From JAVVWB01 sp036652335 (GTDB lineage: Bacteria > Synergistota > Synergistia > Synergistales > Synergistaceae): a stretch of 38,081 bases of DNA. Every line of letters starts with the position of its first letter. Position 1 is the stretch's first letter. The notes beneath the pieces were generated by a model. The model did no database searches, was not told where the DNA came from, and was given only the letters and a program-made list of their open reading frames with translations. The stretch is from NCBI GenBank assembly GCA_036652335.1, contig JAVVWB010000013.1:1-38081 (forward strand). The letters run 5' to 3'. A program made the position numbers and the translations under genes. Below, in pieces: positions 7,269 to 16,868 of this stretch.

Positions 7269-8192
7269 CTAGATGTAGTCTCCTATTTGTAACCTTGCCC
7301 CTAATAACCAATCTTTTGCTTGTTGAATCTTTTTGCCCTCAGGTTGTACTTCAAGTAATTTCACGGCACCATTTCCACAAGAAATTATAGGATAACCATC
7401 TTCAACTGCAATCAATTTTGCAGTACTATCATCATTAATTTTTCTACTTTCAGCTTTAAAAATTCTTAACCTTTTGTTTTTATATATTGTATACACACCA
7501 GGGAAATTTTTTATACCTCTGATCATATTAATAATATTACCGTAAGGTTCATTCCAATCGATTCTTCCCTCTATTTTAGCAATTTTGGGTGCATAAGATA
7601 TGCTATCTGTAACTTGAGAATGAAATTTCCATTCATTGCATGGCACTTCTAGTATATATTTTGATAACAATTCTGAACCAATTTTTGCTGACTTAGTTAA
7701 TAATGTTTCAAAATCATCATCAAGACTAATATCAATTTTCTTTGAATCAAGTATTGGCCCACTGTCCATTCCTTCATCCAATTTAAAGATTGTAACGTAT
7801 GTTTCAGTTAAACCTAACATCAATGCTCTTTGTAAGGGAGCGGCACCTCTAAGTTCTGGCAATTTTGAAGGGTGAATATTTATACAACCAACTGTAGGCA
7901 TCGTCAAAAGATTTGTTTTTATCATTTGACCAAAATCAATAACTAAAATTAAGTCAGGTTTTTGATCTTTTATCCAATTAATCAATTCTGTGTCTTCAGA
8001 AATCTTTATAGTTGTTTTACATTCTAAGTTTAGTTTTGTGGCAAGAATTTGGACTTGTGTTTCTTGTAATTTCATGCCACGTCCTGCATGTTTAGGTGTG
8101 TTTGTTACCACCCAATTTATATTGATACTTTTATTTAATATATCAAGACACTGTGATGCAAAGAGACCTGAACCACAGAAACCTATATTCAT
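7269..8192 (-). CDS. fmt: Methionyl-tRNA formyltransferase
   Basis: Transfers a formyl group from 10-formyltetrahydrofolate to initiator Met-tRNA. 307 residues. The Rossmann-type N-domain has CGSGLFASQCL, the catalytic triad is visible as Asn and His in INIHPSKLP and Asp in LDEGMDSGPIL, and RGAAPLQRAL follows the catalytic loop. The C-terminal OB-fold domain (SYAPKI onward, ending LLGARLQIGDYI) binds the tRNA. Only one base separates it from the def stop codon, so the two are coupled; the pairing with deformylase is the common bacterial arrangement for adding and removing the initiator formyl group. Confidence 0.96.
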   Translation of the reverse strand: MNIGFCGSGLFASQCLDILNKSININWVVTNTPKHAGRGMKLQETQVQILATKLNLECKTTIKISEDTELINWIKDQKPDLILVIDFGQMIKTNLLTMPTVGCINIHPSKLPELRGAAPLQRALMLGLTETYVTIFKLDEGMDSGPILDSKKIDISLDDDFETLLTKSAKIGSELLSKYILEVPCNEWKFHSQVTDSISYAPKIAKIEGRIDWNEPYGNIINMIRGIKNFPGVYTIYKNKRLRIFKAESRKINDDSTAKLIAVEDGYPIISCGNGAVKLLEVQPEGKKIQQAKDWLLGARLQIGDYI

Positions 8193-8193
8193 T

Positions 8194-8691
8194 TTAATTT
8201 TCCTCTCTACTTTTTTGCTTAATTAGTTTCTTTTTTATAAATTGTTTTTTTAAATTTGAAACTCTATCTATTAATAAAACCCCATTTAAATGGTCAATTT
8301 CATGTGAAAAAGCACAAGCTAAGAAGCCATCTATTTCTTTCTCAATGATTGTTCCGGTTTCATCTTGATATTTCACTTTTATACTTGATGGAGAAGATAC
8401 TTTCGCATAGATACCTGGAAAACTTAAGCAACCTTCTTCTTCAAATCTTTCTCCATTTTTTTCCGTTATTACAGGATTAATTAGAGTGTATTTTTCACCT
8501 TTATAATCAATTACAGCTATTTTTTTTGACAACCCAATTTGTGGGGCAGCTAAACCAATCCCGTCATAGTAGTACATTGAGTCCCACATATCAGTTACTA
8601 TGTCGCGTAACGCATCATCAAAGTTTGTGATTGCTTCAGTCGGTTCCTTTAAAACATGGTTTGGATAAATACAGATATTTCTCAATGACAT
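8194..8691 (-). CDS. def: Peptide deformylase
   Basis: Fe2+-dependent removal of the formyl group from nascent proteins at the ribosome exit. All three motifs are present: GIGLAAPQIG (about residue 44), EEGCLSFPG (metal Cys) and HEIDHLNG (metal His pair and catalytic Glu). 165 residues is typical. The residue before HEIDH is Ser instead of the usual Gln. Start ATG 8691 has GGAGA 10 bases upstream. It is first in the def-fmt-nudix-xer-punA-pdp-selC series, so the operon promoter should lie in 8692-8740, where an AT-rich stretch with TAGAAT and TATATT is visible but no clear -35. Confidence 0.96.
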   Translation of the reverse strand: MSLRNICIYPNHVLKEPTEAITNFDDALRDIVTDMWDSMYYYDGIGLAAPQIGLSKKIAVIDYKGEKYTLINPVITEKNGERFEEEGCLSFPGIYAKVSSPSSIKVKYQDETGTIIEKEIDGFLACAFSHEIDHLNGVLLIDRVSNLKKQFIKKKLIKQKSREEN

Positions 8692-8740
8692 AGTTTAATC
8701 ATCTCCACACAATATATTCTTGCTATATTCTAACAGAAAT

Positions 8741-8768
8741 CCCCCGTATCACAAATTGGATACGGGGG
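8741..8768 (-). terminator. Hairpin terminator after rpsA
   Basis: Perfect 10-bp inverted repeat CCCCCGTATC / GATACGGGGG with an 8-base loop, between the rpsA stop and the def promoter region. On the minus strand it is followed by ATTTCTGTT, a weak T-tract, so it may also act as an RNA 3' stabiliser. Confidence 0.75.
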
Positions 8769-8777
8769 AAATATTAA

Positions 8778-10322
8778 TTAATCTATTAAGTTAAGGAAAT
8801 CACCGATTGTAACGTTTGCTTCTTCCTGTGGGAACTGGTTTGTCTCGTTTTTCTTTCTTTCTGTATCTTGACGACGACGTTTAGGTCTATCATCAGTTCT
8901 CTTATTTGCTGATTCATTTTTTGATACTTCAGAGTTTTCTTTCGGTGTGCGTTTTACAGGTTCTTCGTTCTTTGCACGTAATGTAAGCCTAATTCTACGT
9001 TCTGAAGGGTTAACTTCAAGTACTCTAGCTGTAATCTCCTGTCCTTCAGAAAGAACTTCTTTGGGATGTTCAACTCTTTGCTGACTTAACTGTGATATAT
9101 GAATGAGCCCTTCCACACCTTGTTCTAATTCTACAAATACACCAAAATCTGCAATTCTAACAACCTTGACTGTTACTTCTGCATCTTTGATATATCTATC
9201 TGCTACATCCTTCCATGGATCGTTAAGTTGTTTGTATCCAAGGCTTATACGTTTACGCTCAGTATTTACCTCTATAACTGATACTTCAACTTTTTGACCT
9301 TTTTTAAGGATTTCTTTCGGGTCTTTGATTCTTGTCCAGCTAAGATCACCTATATGGATAAGTCCCTCAACACCAGGTTCTATTTCAACAAAAGCACCAA
9401 AATCAGTTAGGTTAGTTACAACACCTTCAGTTTTCTTTCCTGGCTCCCAACGTTCTGAGACGCTGTTCCATGGATCTTCTTGAGTCTGTTTCAAGCTAAG
9501 AGAGACTTTGTTTTTGTCTTTGTCTATAGCAATAACTTTGACTTGTATATGATCACCTTTGGCAATAATATCTTTTGCCTTTGCATTGCGCTGCCAGGAT
9601 AATTCACTAATGTGTACGAGACCTTCCATAGCACCAAGATTTACGAAAACACCAAAAGAAGTAATGCTACTTACATCACCTTCTAATACATCTCCGACAT
9701 TTACCTGCTCGTAGAATGAATTACGAAGTTCAGCAAGTTCTGCTTCCATTATTGAACGGCGTGAGAAGACTAAACGACGCTTACGACGATCCTTTTCAAT
9801 TAACTTAGCTTGGAATGACTGATCAAGGAGCTGTCCTGCATTTACAGTACGACCATCTTCTGTAAGATGTGAAACAGGGATAAAACCTTCAAGTCCACAA
9901 CAACTGACAATAAGTCCACCCTTGACCTTACGGAGTCCTTTTATTGTTACAGTTTCATTCTTTGCAAGCTCTTCTTCTAACTGATTCCAACGATCATCGA
10001 ATTCACAACGCCAACGACTAAGATTTAACTGAGCTTCTTCACCCTGTGATATATTTGTAATCTGAACTTTTACTTTTGTTCCATTTGTCGGCTCAGATTC
10101 ATCTTCAAGTAAGACTTTATGTGACCATTCTTTCCGGGGAAGAAAACCTTCACATTTATATCCTACATCAACAAGCCAGCCATCTTCACGTGTATCTACA
10201 ATAATACCTTCAATAATCTTGCCACGGTGAAAATCTCCCATGACATCGAATTTTTGCATCATTTCTTCCATTGTTTCTTCTTGTGTTTCGATTCCATCTT
10301 CTTTAAGAAGCTCGTCAACCAT
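8778..10322 (-). CDS. rpsA: Ribosomal protein S1 homologue with five S1 domains
   Basis: RNA-binding protein of the 30S subunit that helps mRNA loading. Five S1 (OB-fold) repeats at about residues 32-102, 120-187, 205-278, 293-364 and 377-449. The last three carry classic motifs (TSFGVFV, TDFGAFVE, ADFGVFVE, each followed by GLVHIS/GLIHIG/GLIHIS). The C-terminal tail is a low-complexity Lys/Arg/Glu stretch ending in VTIGDFLNLID. I chose ATG 10322 (MVDELLKEDG) because AGGAGG lies 9 bases upstream; the ATG at 10331 directly abuts AGGAGG and is too close. It follows ispH, a common pairing in Clostridia-like genomes and, as I recall, Synergistota. Six-domain proteobacterial S1 is longer; this five-domain form with a charged tail is a recognised variant. 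Confidence 0.93.
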   Translation of the reverse strand: MVDELLKEDGIETQEETMEEMMQKFDVMGDFHRGKIIEGIIVDTREDGWLVDVGYKCEGFLPRKEWSHKVLLEDESEPTNGTKVKVQITNISQGEEAQLNLSRWRCEFDDRWNQLEEELAKNETVTIKGLRKVKGGLIVSCCGLEGFIPVSHLTEDGRTVNAGQLLDQSFQAKLIEKDRRKRRLVFSRRSIMEAELAELRNSFYEQVNVGDVLEGDVSSITSFGVFVNLGAMEGLVHISELSWQRNAKAKDIIAKGDHIQVKVIAIDKDKNKVSLSLKQTQEDPWNSVSERWEPGKKTEGVVTNLTDFGAFVEIEPGVEGLIHIGDLSWTRIKDPKEILKKGQKVEVSVIEVNTERKRISLGYKQLNDPWKDVADRYIKDAEVTVKVVRIADFGVFVELEQGVEGLIHISQLSQQRVEHPKEVLSEGQEITARVLEVNPSERRIRLTLRAKNEEPVKRTPKENSEVSKNESANKRTDDRPKRRRQDTERKKNETNQFPQEEANVTIGDFLNLID

Positions 10323-10339
10323 ACCCAACATCCTCCTGC

Positions 10340-11173
10340 TTACATCTCTTTTAATTTTTGTGTTAATTTTTTAATTAGCCAATCCGGAGTACTGCCTCCG
10401 GCTGCTATTCCTATTTTCTCAGTCTCCTTTAACCACCTCCTATTTAATTCATCTGGATGTTCAATCCATTGTGTGTCAATAGACTCAGACAATGATATTT
10501 CAACTAACTTTTGTGTATTGGCACTATCTTTACCACCAATAATTATCATTTTATCAACAAATAAAGCTAGTTTTGAGACTGCCTCTTGCCTAGCTAATGT
10601 CGCCTTACATATGGTGTTATAAACTTTAACTTCTTTTGCAATAGAGCGAATTACCTCAACAAGTTTAGTAAATGATGCAACTTTTTGAGTTGTTTGGCTT
10701 AGTATTCCTATTTTTTTACCTTTAAGATACCCTGGGATCTTATCTTTTTCTGATAAAACATAAACTTCACCAGACGCATATCCCATTATACCTTTTACTT
10801 CAGGATGTTCAACATCGCCTAATATTACCACTATATATCCGTCTTTGGAAAGGGCACTAGCTCTTTCTTGTGCTGTTTTAACAAAAGGACAGGTTCCATC
10901 AACCATTTTTTTACTTTTGGCTTTGAGTTGCGAATAAATCTGGGCAGTTACACCATGTGCTCTAACAAAAGATACTTCATTATCTGGGATATCATCTACA
11001 GATTTAACAACAATAAGTCCTAATTTTTTTAATCTTTCAACTTCTTGAGAGTTATGTATTGGACTTCCTAATGAGTATACATTTTCATTAAGTAGTAAAG
11101 CTTCTTCAAGAGTGTTGATTGCCCTTTTTACACCAAAACAAAGTCCAGTTGGGTTGGCTAAATAGATTTCCAT
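10340..11173 (-). CDS. ispH: 4-hydroxy-3-methylbut-2-enyl diphosphate reductase
   Basis: Last step of the MEP isoprenoid pathway: HMBPP to IPP and DMAPP using a [4Fe-4S] cluster. The three cluster cysteines are in GLCFGVKRA (about residue 12), DGTCPFV (about 95) and NTICKAT (about 189). Substrate-binding histidines are in SPIHNSQEVERL, RAHGV and EHPEVKG. 277 residues is the usual length for the stand-alone enzyme. It sits between miaA (6-base gap) and rpsA. Its presence shows that the organism makes isoprenoids by the MEP route. Confidence 0.95.
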   Translation of the reverse strand: MEIYLANPTGLCFGVKRAINTLEEALLLNENVYSLGSPIHNSQEVERLKKLGLIVVKSVDDIPDNEVSFVRAHGVTAQIYSQLKAKSKKMVDGTCPFVKTAQERASALSKDGYIVVILGDVEHPEVKGIMGYASGEVYVLSEKDKIPGYLKGKKIGILSQTTQKVASFTKLVEVIRSIAKEVKVYNTICKATLARQEAVSKLALFVDKMIIIGGKDSANTQKLVEISLSESIDTQWIEHPDELNRRWLKETEKIGIAAGGSTPDWLIKKLTQKLKEM

Positions 11174-11179
11174 AGTTTA

Positions 11180-12124
11180 TCACTCAGAAACATGACAAAT
11201 ACAATCGGAATATGCATCTTCTACTGCTAATTTAGCATTAATATCTTGAAGATTGTACCACTTTACAGGTAAAAAATGTTTAAACCATGTCATTTGTCGT
11301 CTCGAAAATATTTTTGTAGACTTAATGTCTCCTTGTATAGCTTCATACAAGGTCATTTTACCTCTTATATAAAGTACGAGTTCTTTGTATCCAAATCCTT
11401 GCATCGAAGGAAGATTAGGAGAGTATCCATTATTCAATAACCACTCTACTTCTTCCGGATATCCTGATGCAAATTGAATCTTTACTCTATTCTCTATATT
11501 ATTATACAATGTGGATCTGTCTCTAATAAGCCCAATGTACATTATATCAAATTGTGAATTATTTCTTTCTTGTGTAGAATACCACCATGATATAGGTTTC
11601 CCTGTTATTCTATAAACTTCAAGTGCCCTCATTATTCTAACATGGTCATTAGGATGAATTTTATCTGCTGCCGTAGGGTCTATTAATTGTAACTTACCAT
11701 ACAACGGCTGAAGACCTTTTACTTCTAATTCATTTTTTAATTCATCTCTAATTATATTATCTTTTGGTAAGTCTTTGGATAGAGCACCTTCAAGAGCCTT
11801 GTAATAAAGCGCGCTCCCACCAATTAATAATGGAATTTTACCTCTGCCTTTTATTCTTATGATGGCATCATTTGTATCTTTTGCAAAATCTGCAGCAGAG
11901 TATATTTGATCAGGATCTACGACATCAATTAGGTGATGCGGAATTTCTTTCCGTGTCTCAATATTCACTTTATCTGTACCAACATTTAAGTATCTATAAA
12001 CTTGTCTTGAATCAACAGATATAATCTCGGCATTTAGTTTTTGCGCCAATTCAAGGCTGAATTCAGTTTTCCCTACTGCTGTAGGACCGATTATTGCAAT
12101 TAATGGAGTTTTCTTATCATTCAT
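11180..12124 (-). CDS. miaA: tRNA dimethylallyltransferase
   Basis: Adds an isopentenyl group to N6 of A37 in tRNAs reading UNN codons, using DMAPP. The P-loop is GPTAVGKTEFS (about residues 13-23); DSRQVYRYLNVGTDK holds the catalytic Asp and Arg region, and HHLIDVVDP and LIGGSALYYKAL are family signatures. 314 residues is full length. The start overlaps the mutL stop by 4 bases (ATGA), so it is coupled to mutL. The order mutS-mutL-miaA is common in bacteria. The DMAPP substrate is supplied by IspH, encoded just downstream. Confidence 0.95.
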   Translation of the reverse strand: MNDKKTPLIAIIGPTAVGKTEFSLELAQKLNAEIISVDSRQVYRYLNVGTDKVNIETRKEIPHHLIDVVDPDQIYSAADFAKDTNDAIIRIKGRGKIPLLIGGSALYYKALEGALSKDLPKDNIIRDELKNELEVKGLQPLYGKLQLIDPTAADKIHPNDHVRIMRALEVYRITGKPISWWYSTQERNNSQFDIMYIGLIRDRSTLYNNIENRVKIQFASGYPEEVEWLLNNGYSPNLPSMQGFGYKELVLYIRGKMTLYEAIQGDIKSTKIFSRRQMTWFKHFLPVKWYNLQDINAKLAVEDAYSDCICHVSE

Positions 12125-13878
12125 CGCTCAAACCACTCTTCAAGTTTTCTATTATTTAGTAGGTATATCGTTGGTCTACCATGGGGGCAAGTAAATGGTG
12201 TTTCACAAGATTTTAATCTGTTCATTAGTTCTTCTGCTTCGGATTTCTCTATGTGCCACCCTAGTTTTACTGCATTTCTACATGCTAAGCGAGCTATCCT
12301 CCACCAAACTTCTCTATCAATTTTAGACTTATCTGTCTCATTCTCTATACCTTTTAAAGCAGACCGTAAGAGTTCAATGGGATTGAGATGTCCCTTTCCT
12401 CTTATATCTGGCACGCCAAGGAGGTTCTTTTCATCAAATGTGAACCCTAGTTTTTTCAGTTCATTCTCGTTGGAATATACAATGGGTTTCACCATTAAAG
12501 GTATTTCCATTGGAAGAGCAAGGGTTTGTGTCTTTATTGTATCTTTAAAATCATTCAATATTTCCTCGAATAATATTCTTTCGTGTGCGGCATGTGGATC
12601 TAGTATTGCTAAGGAGTCTGGCATGTCAAATAGTAAGAAACCACGTCCAGTTTGCCCTATATAATTGATATCAAATTCTTTTATTATATTTTTATCTTCC
12701 ATAATTTGTGTCTCTATTTGTTTTCCAGATGAGACTTCTGATTGATAAGATGATGGTATCTGTGGAGATTCTACTCTCGTATCATCAAATAGTGAATTTG
12801 TTCTTTTAAGTGTATTTAACTCATTTTCCATAAAGTAAGACTGGGATTCTAACATTGGCATAAGATCAACACTTTCTGATATGCTTTCTTTATACCCACA
12901 TGTTTCTTTAAATGACAATCTTTGTGAGATAAGATCATGCGTCCCATCATATACAATTTTAAAAATGTTTTGTGATTTTCTAAATCTAACTTCTTCTTTT
13001 GTTGGATGAATGTTTACATCCAATTCTTCAGTAGGCATATCAATTAACGCAATCCATTCTCCATTAACAACTACGTCTCCGGAAATTATCGCAGCTCTAA
13101 CTGTCGAATCCTGAACACGCCGTCCATTTACAAACAATGAGACTAGGACTCTTCTGCTGTCAGGCAAAGGATTCCACCATATCCTAAGGTGGATATTTTC
13201 TCTCTCTCTTTCAGTATAAAAGCAGGAAGTATCTTCTCCCCAATATCTTTTAACCGTATCTGCCATTGTATCAACACAATGATATTCTATTATTTTTCTA
13301 TTGTCAGAAAAGACTCTAAATGTTATCTCAGGGTGTATAAGTGAGTAATCATTTATTACTTGCAATATACGTCTAAGCTCAGCCGATGAATTTTTTAAGA
13401 ATTTTCTCCTTGCTGGTAAGTTAAAAAAGAGGTTATCAACTTGTATCCTAGTACCCTTTTTACAAGGGAAAAGAGAGTGTATCAATATTTTTTCTGCTTC
13501 GCATTTAATTATTCCGCCCGAATCTATGTCTTTATTAGCAACCCTACTTCTAATTTCTAATTTACTGACAGCAGAAATACTCGCAAGAGCTTCTCCTCTA
13601 TATCCAAGGGTAGAAATTCTTTCCAAGTCTTCTATTTCACTTATTTTGCTGGTAGCATATCTTTCAACAGCAAGGGGTAGCTCTTCAAATGGGATTCCAA
13701 TTCCATCATCTTCAATGACAATTGAAGTTTTACCGCCTTGCTCGAGATATAAAGTAATTTCCCTAGAAAAAGCATCTATAGAATTCTCGATTAATTCTTT
13801 TACTATTGAAACAGGTCGTTCAATTACTTCACCAGCAGCTATTCTCATTGAAACATCATGGTTTAATTTTTTTATCAT
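12121..13878 (-). CDS. mutL: DNA mismatch repair protein MutL
   Basis: Links mismatch detection by MutS to strand incision. The GHKL ATPase half has IAAGEVIERPVSIVKELIEN (Glu/Asn ATP-Mg site), DDGIGI, and STLGYRGEALASI. A variable linker covers about residues 335-390. The C-terminal half has DPHAAHERILFEE, a version of the DQHAxxExxxxE endonuclease motif with Pro for Gln, plus ACR(N)A and FTCPHGRP, the other metal-site motifs, so the protein should nick DNA itself, as in organisms without MutH. 585 residues. It starts 2 bases after mutS and overlaps miaA by 4 bases. Confidence 0.95.
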   Translation of the reverse strand: MIKKLNHDVSMRIAAGEVIERPVSIVKELIENSIDAFSREITLYLEQGGKTSIVIEDDGIGIPFEELPLAVERYATSKISEIEDLERISTLGYRGEALASISAVSKLEIRSRVANKDIDSGGIIKCEAEKILIHSLFPCKKGTRIQVDNLFFNLPARRKFLKNSSAELRRILQVINDYSLIHPEITFRVFSDNRKIIEYHCVDTMADTVKRYWGEDTSCFYTERERENIHLRIWWNPLPDSRRVLVSLFVNGRRVQDSTVRAAIISGDVVVNGEWIALIDMPTEELDVNIHPTKEEVRFRKSQNIFKIVYDGTHDLISQRLSFKETCGYKESISESVDLMPMLESQSYFMENELNTLKRTNSLFDDTRVESPQIPSSYQSEVSSGKQIETQIMEDKNIIKEFDINYIGQTGRGFLLFDMPDSLAILDPHAAHERILFEEILNDFKDTIKTQTLALPMEIPLMVKPIVYSNENELKKLGFTFDEKNLLGVPDIRGKGHLNPIELLRSALKGIENETDKSKIDREVWWRIARLACRNAVKLGWHIEKSEAEELMNRLKSCETPFTCPHGRPTIYLLNNRKLEEWFER

Positions 13879-13880
13879 TA

Positions 13881-16448
13881 TTATTTCAACGCCTTAATAC
13901 TTTCTTTTTTTAAACGATAAAGAAGCTCCAGTGCTTCCATTGGTGTTATCAAATTTGGATCAATTGAAGCAAGTTCCTCTATTATTGATTCCTGCCTCGG
14001 GTCAAAAAGCAACATCTGCCCATCATTATTTTGAGTTGGTTTATTTTCTAATACATTTTTCTCAAATTCCATTAATAGTTCCCTTGATCTACGCAAAACT
14101 ATTGACGGAAGACCGGCCAGTCTAGCAACTTCTATTCCATATGATCTATCTGATGGAGATTCAATCACTCTATGTAAAAAAAGCACACCATCGTCATTTT
14201 CTTCTACAGCCATACTTAGATTTATTATTCCAGGTAGCATTTCTGGAAGACGTGTAAGTTCATGATAGTGGGTAGCAAATAGGACCCTAGCTCTTGAATT
14301 TTCGTGCCCATGTAAAAATTCTAGTACAGACCAAGCAATGCTAAGACCATCATATGTTGAAGTACCACGCCCTATTTCATCAAGTATTATCAAACTTCTT
14401 TGTGTGGCATGTTTCAATATATTTGCAGTCTCAACCATTTCAACCATGAATGTACTTTGGCCTCTTGCAAGTTCATCATGTGCACCAATTCTAGTAAAAA
14501 CTCTATCGACAAGGCCTATTTCAGCTTTTTCAGCAGGTACAAACATACCCATGTGAGCCATAATTGTAATTAACGCAGCAGTTCTTAAATAGGTGGATTT
14601 ACCTGCCATGTTTGGTCCAGTTATAATTCCAATTTTTTTACCTTTTTCTTCTGAAAAATCATAATTATTTAAGGTAAACGGTTTATTTCCAAGTGCAATT
14701 TCAATAACAGGGTGTCTAGCACCTGTTATTATAAAATTTGTCGTCATATTTATCTCAGGTCTTACATAGTTTCTTTCCATAGTAATATCTGCAAAAGATA
14801 TAAAGACATCGATTAAAGCAATACTATATGCTACTTTCTGTATCGCTTTGCTATATTCTAAAACTTTTAGAACAATTTCGTTATAGAGTTTTTCCTCTAT
14901 TATTCTTATTTCTTCTTCTGCAGAGAACATGTCACTTTCAAAAAGCTTAAGATCTTCAGTTATGAAACGCTCACCATTTACAAGAGTTTGTTTTCTTATA
15001 TATTCTAACGGGACTTTTTCAACACTTCCCTTAGGTATTTCTATATAATAGCCAAAAACTTTATTTACCCCAGCTTTTAAAGTTTTTATCCCTGTTCTTT
15101 CTCTTTCTTTTTCTTCATAACGTTTTAACCAATCAGATGAGTTAGTGGCTTTCTCTCTCCAAGAATCTAGTTCAGAAGAATAGCCCGTTCTAATGACTCC
15201 CCCATCTTTTAAAAATCTTGGCATAACGTCTGCAACTGAAATAGACAGAAAGTTAGTTATTTCTGCAACGTCAGGAATAGATGCTAAGAAGAACATTTTC
15301 TCGGTTTTATTTATTATCTCTCTAATCTTTGGTATTTCTTCCAATGTCTGTTTAATTACAAGCAAATCAGAGGGTGTATTCATCTTTAGTGTCATTCTTC
15401 CTATTGATTTTGCCATATCCTTACACATAGGAAGCACATCTTTTAAGGCAATAAATATTGGGAGATTATTAACTAACTCTTCAATAGAATCTTGCCTCAT
15501 TGATATTTTGCTAATATCCCTCGATGGGGAGAGTATCATTTCTTTTAAAAGTCTTTTACCCATTGGGGTTAAGCATCTATTTAAAACTGCATATAGCGAC
15601 ATAGAATTCGAATTTATAAGTTCAAGATTAATTTGTGTACTTGGGTCTAATATTAAATTTTCTGTAGGTAAAATTTGTGTAATTCCTGAAACATGATTAG
15701 CCTGTGAAAATTGTGTTTCCTCAAGATAACGCAGTGCGACATATGCACATCCGACACAGAAGTCGCTATCATCAAACCCCATAGAATTTAATGTTGCAAT
15801 TTTCCACTTTTTACATAGCCACTCAGATGAACCTGTATATGAGAATTCATTCTTTTCTCTTTCAACATAGTTTATCTTTTCAGAAAATGGGATAAGATTT
15901 TTGATCTCTTCTAATTGTCCTTTTGGCAATAATACTTCCATAGGTGAAAAGGAGGTTATTATTGATGTAGCCTGATCAAAGTCAAAGGTACCAGCTTTAA
16001 AAGTTCCGGTACTTGTCGTCAAAAGTGCGAGAGAAATTTCTTTTGACTTTATGTTTATACTAAGGATTCTACCGTCTGAATCAGAATTTTCAGGTATCCA
16101 TGTACCAGGAGTGATTACCCTTGTGACACTTCTTTCAACAAGGGTTTTACCATCCGGCTCAGTTATCTGTTCACAGATTGCGACACGAAAACCAGCGGTG
16201 ACTAACTTTCCTATGTAGGAGTCTACAGAATGAAAGGGTACTCCAGCCATTGGGATTGCGTTCTCAGAATCTTTTGAACGTGAAGTTAGTACAATATCTA
16301 ATATTGAAGAGGCTATTTCAGCATCTTTAAAAAACATCTCATAAAAATCACCCATGCGAAAAAACAGCAAACAATCAGGATACTGTTCTTTCCAGTATAT
16401 ATACTGTTCAAGCATAGGAGTAACTTTTACTCCAGCTGGCAACTCCAA
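13881..16448 (-). CDS. mutS: DNA mismatch repair protein MutS
   Basis: Recognises mismatches and small loops. The N-terminal mismatch-binding domain carries the F-x-E wedge in GDFYEMFF. Connector, lever and clamp domains follow, then the ABC-type ATPase with Walker A GPNMAGKSTYLRT, Walker B LIILDEIGRGTSTYDG and the helix-turn-helix region GLPSIVLRRSRELL. 855 residues is the usual MutS1 length. The start is TTG 16448, 3 bases after ruvX, with GGAGGG 8 bases upstream (that ribosome site is formed by the last ruvX codons). The short Q- and D-containing tail (NNDGQMLLFDP) resembles the tail that binds the sliding clamp. Confidence 0.96.
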   Translation of the reverse strand: MELPAGVKVTPMLEQYIYWKEQYPDCLLFFRMGDFYEMFFKDAEIASSILDIVLTSRSKDSENAIPMAGVPFHSVDSYIGKLVTAGFRVAICEQITEPDGKTLVERSVTRVITPGTWIPENSDSDGRILSINIKSKEISLALLTTSTGTFKAGTFDFDQATSIITSFSPMEVLLPKGQLEEIKNLIPFSEKINYVEREKNEFSYTGSSEWLCKKWKIATLNSMGFDDSDFCVGCAYVALRYLEETQFSQANHVSGITQILPTENLILDPSTQINLELINSNSMSLYAVLNRCLTPMGKRLLKEMILSPSRDISKISMRQDSIEELVNNLPIFIALKDVLPMCKDMAKSIGRMTLKMNTPSDLLVIKQTLEEIPKIREIINKTEKMFFLASIPDVAEITNFLSISVADVMPRFLKDGGVIRTGYSSELDSWREKATNSSDWLKRYEEKERERTGIKTLKAGVNKVFGYYIEIPKGSVEKVPLEYIRKQTLVNGERFITEDLKLFESDMFSAEEEIRIIEEKLYNEIVLKVLEYSKAIQKVAYSIALIDVFISFADITMERNYVRPEINMTTNFIITGARHPVIEIALGNKPFTLNNYDFSEEKGKKIGIITGPNMAGKSTYLRTAALITIMAHMGMFVPAEKAEIGLVDRVFTRIGAHDELARGQSTFMVEMVETANILKHATQRSLIILDEIGRGTSTYDGLSIAWSVLEFLHGHENSRARVLFATHYHELTRLPEMLPGIINLSMAVEENDDGVLFLHRVIESPSDRSYGIEVARLAGLPSIVLRRSRELLMEFEKNVLENKPTQNNDGQMLLFDPRQESIIEELASIDPNLITPMEALELLYRLKKESIKALK

Positions 16449-16451
16449 AAA

Positions 16452-16862
16452 TTACACCCTCCTATCTAAATAACTTTGTAGTAATAATGTAGCAGCAATC
16501 ATATCTACTTTTTGTTTTCTATTTGACCGAGATACATCTGCCTCTAATAAAGCTTGCTGTGCTATTGTCGTAGTAAATCGTTCATCCCAGTATTCTATAT
16601 CAATATTAGGGAATGTTTCTTGTATTTTATCTCCAATTTCTCTCATTTTTAATGCTTCTGGCCCTTCAGTACCATTGGTCCTGTTAGGCATTCCTATTAA
16701 TAATAATGGATTCTCATAACGATTTATCAATTTTGATAACTCTAAAAGCCAATCTTCAGCAGCTTTTAAGACTGTAACCCCTTGGGCAAAAAAACCTAAG
16801 GGGTCACTCACTGCTACGCCAATTCTTACGCTACCAATATCTAGAGAGATTATTCTGCGCAA
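16452..16862 (-). CDS. ruvX: YqgF/RuvX-family RNase H-fold nuclease
   Basis: 136 residues with the YqgF motifs: SLDIGSVRIGVAVSDP, LLIGMPNRTNG, YWDERFTT and VDMIAATLLLQSYL. The three acidic residues in these motifs form the RNase H-like site. The family is tied to 16S rRNA 5' maturation and also proposed as a Holliday-junction resolvase. The start is TTG 16862 with AGGAGA 10 bases upstream, that ribosome site lying over the alaS stop. Placement directly after alaS is common in Firmicutes and related phyla. Confidence 0.92.
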   Translation of the reverse strand: MRRIISLDIGSVRIGVAVSDPLGFFAQGVTVLKAAEDWLLELSKLINRYENPLLLIGMPNRTNGTEGPEALKMREIGDKIQETFPNIDIEYWDERFTTTIAQQALLEADVSRSNRKQKVDMIAATLLLQSYLDRRV

Positions 16863-16868
16863 TTTATA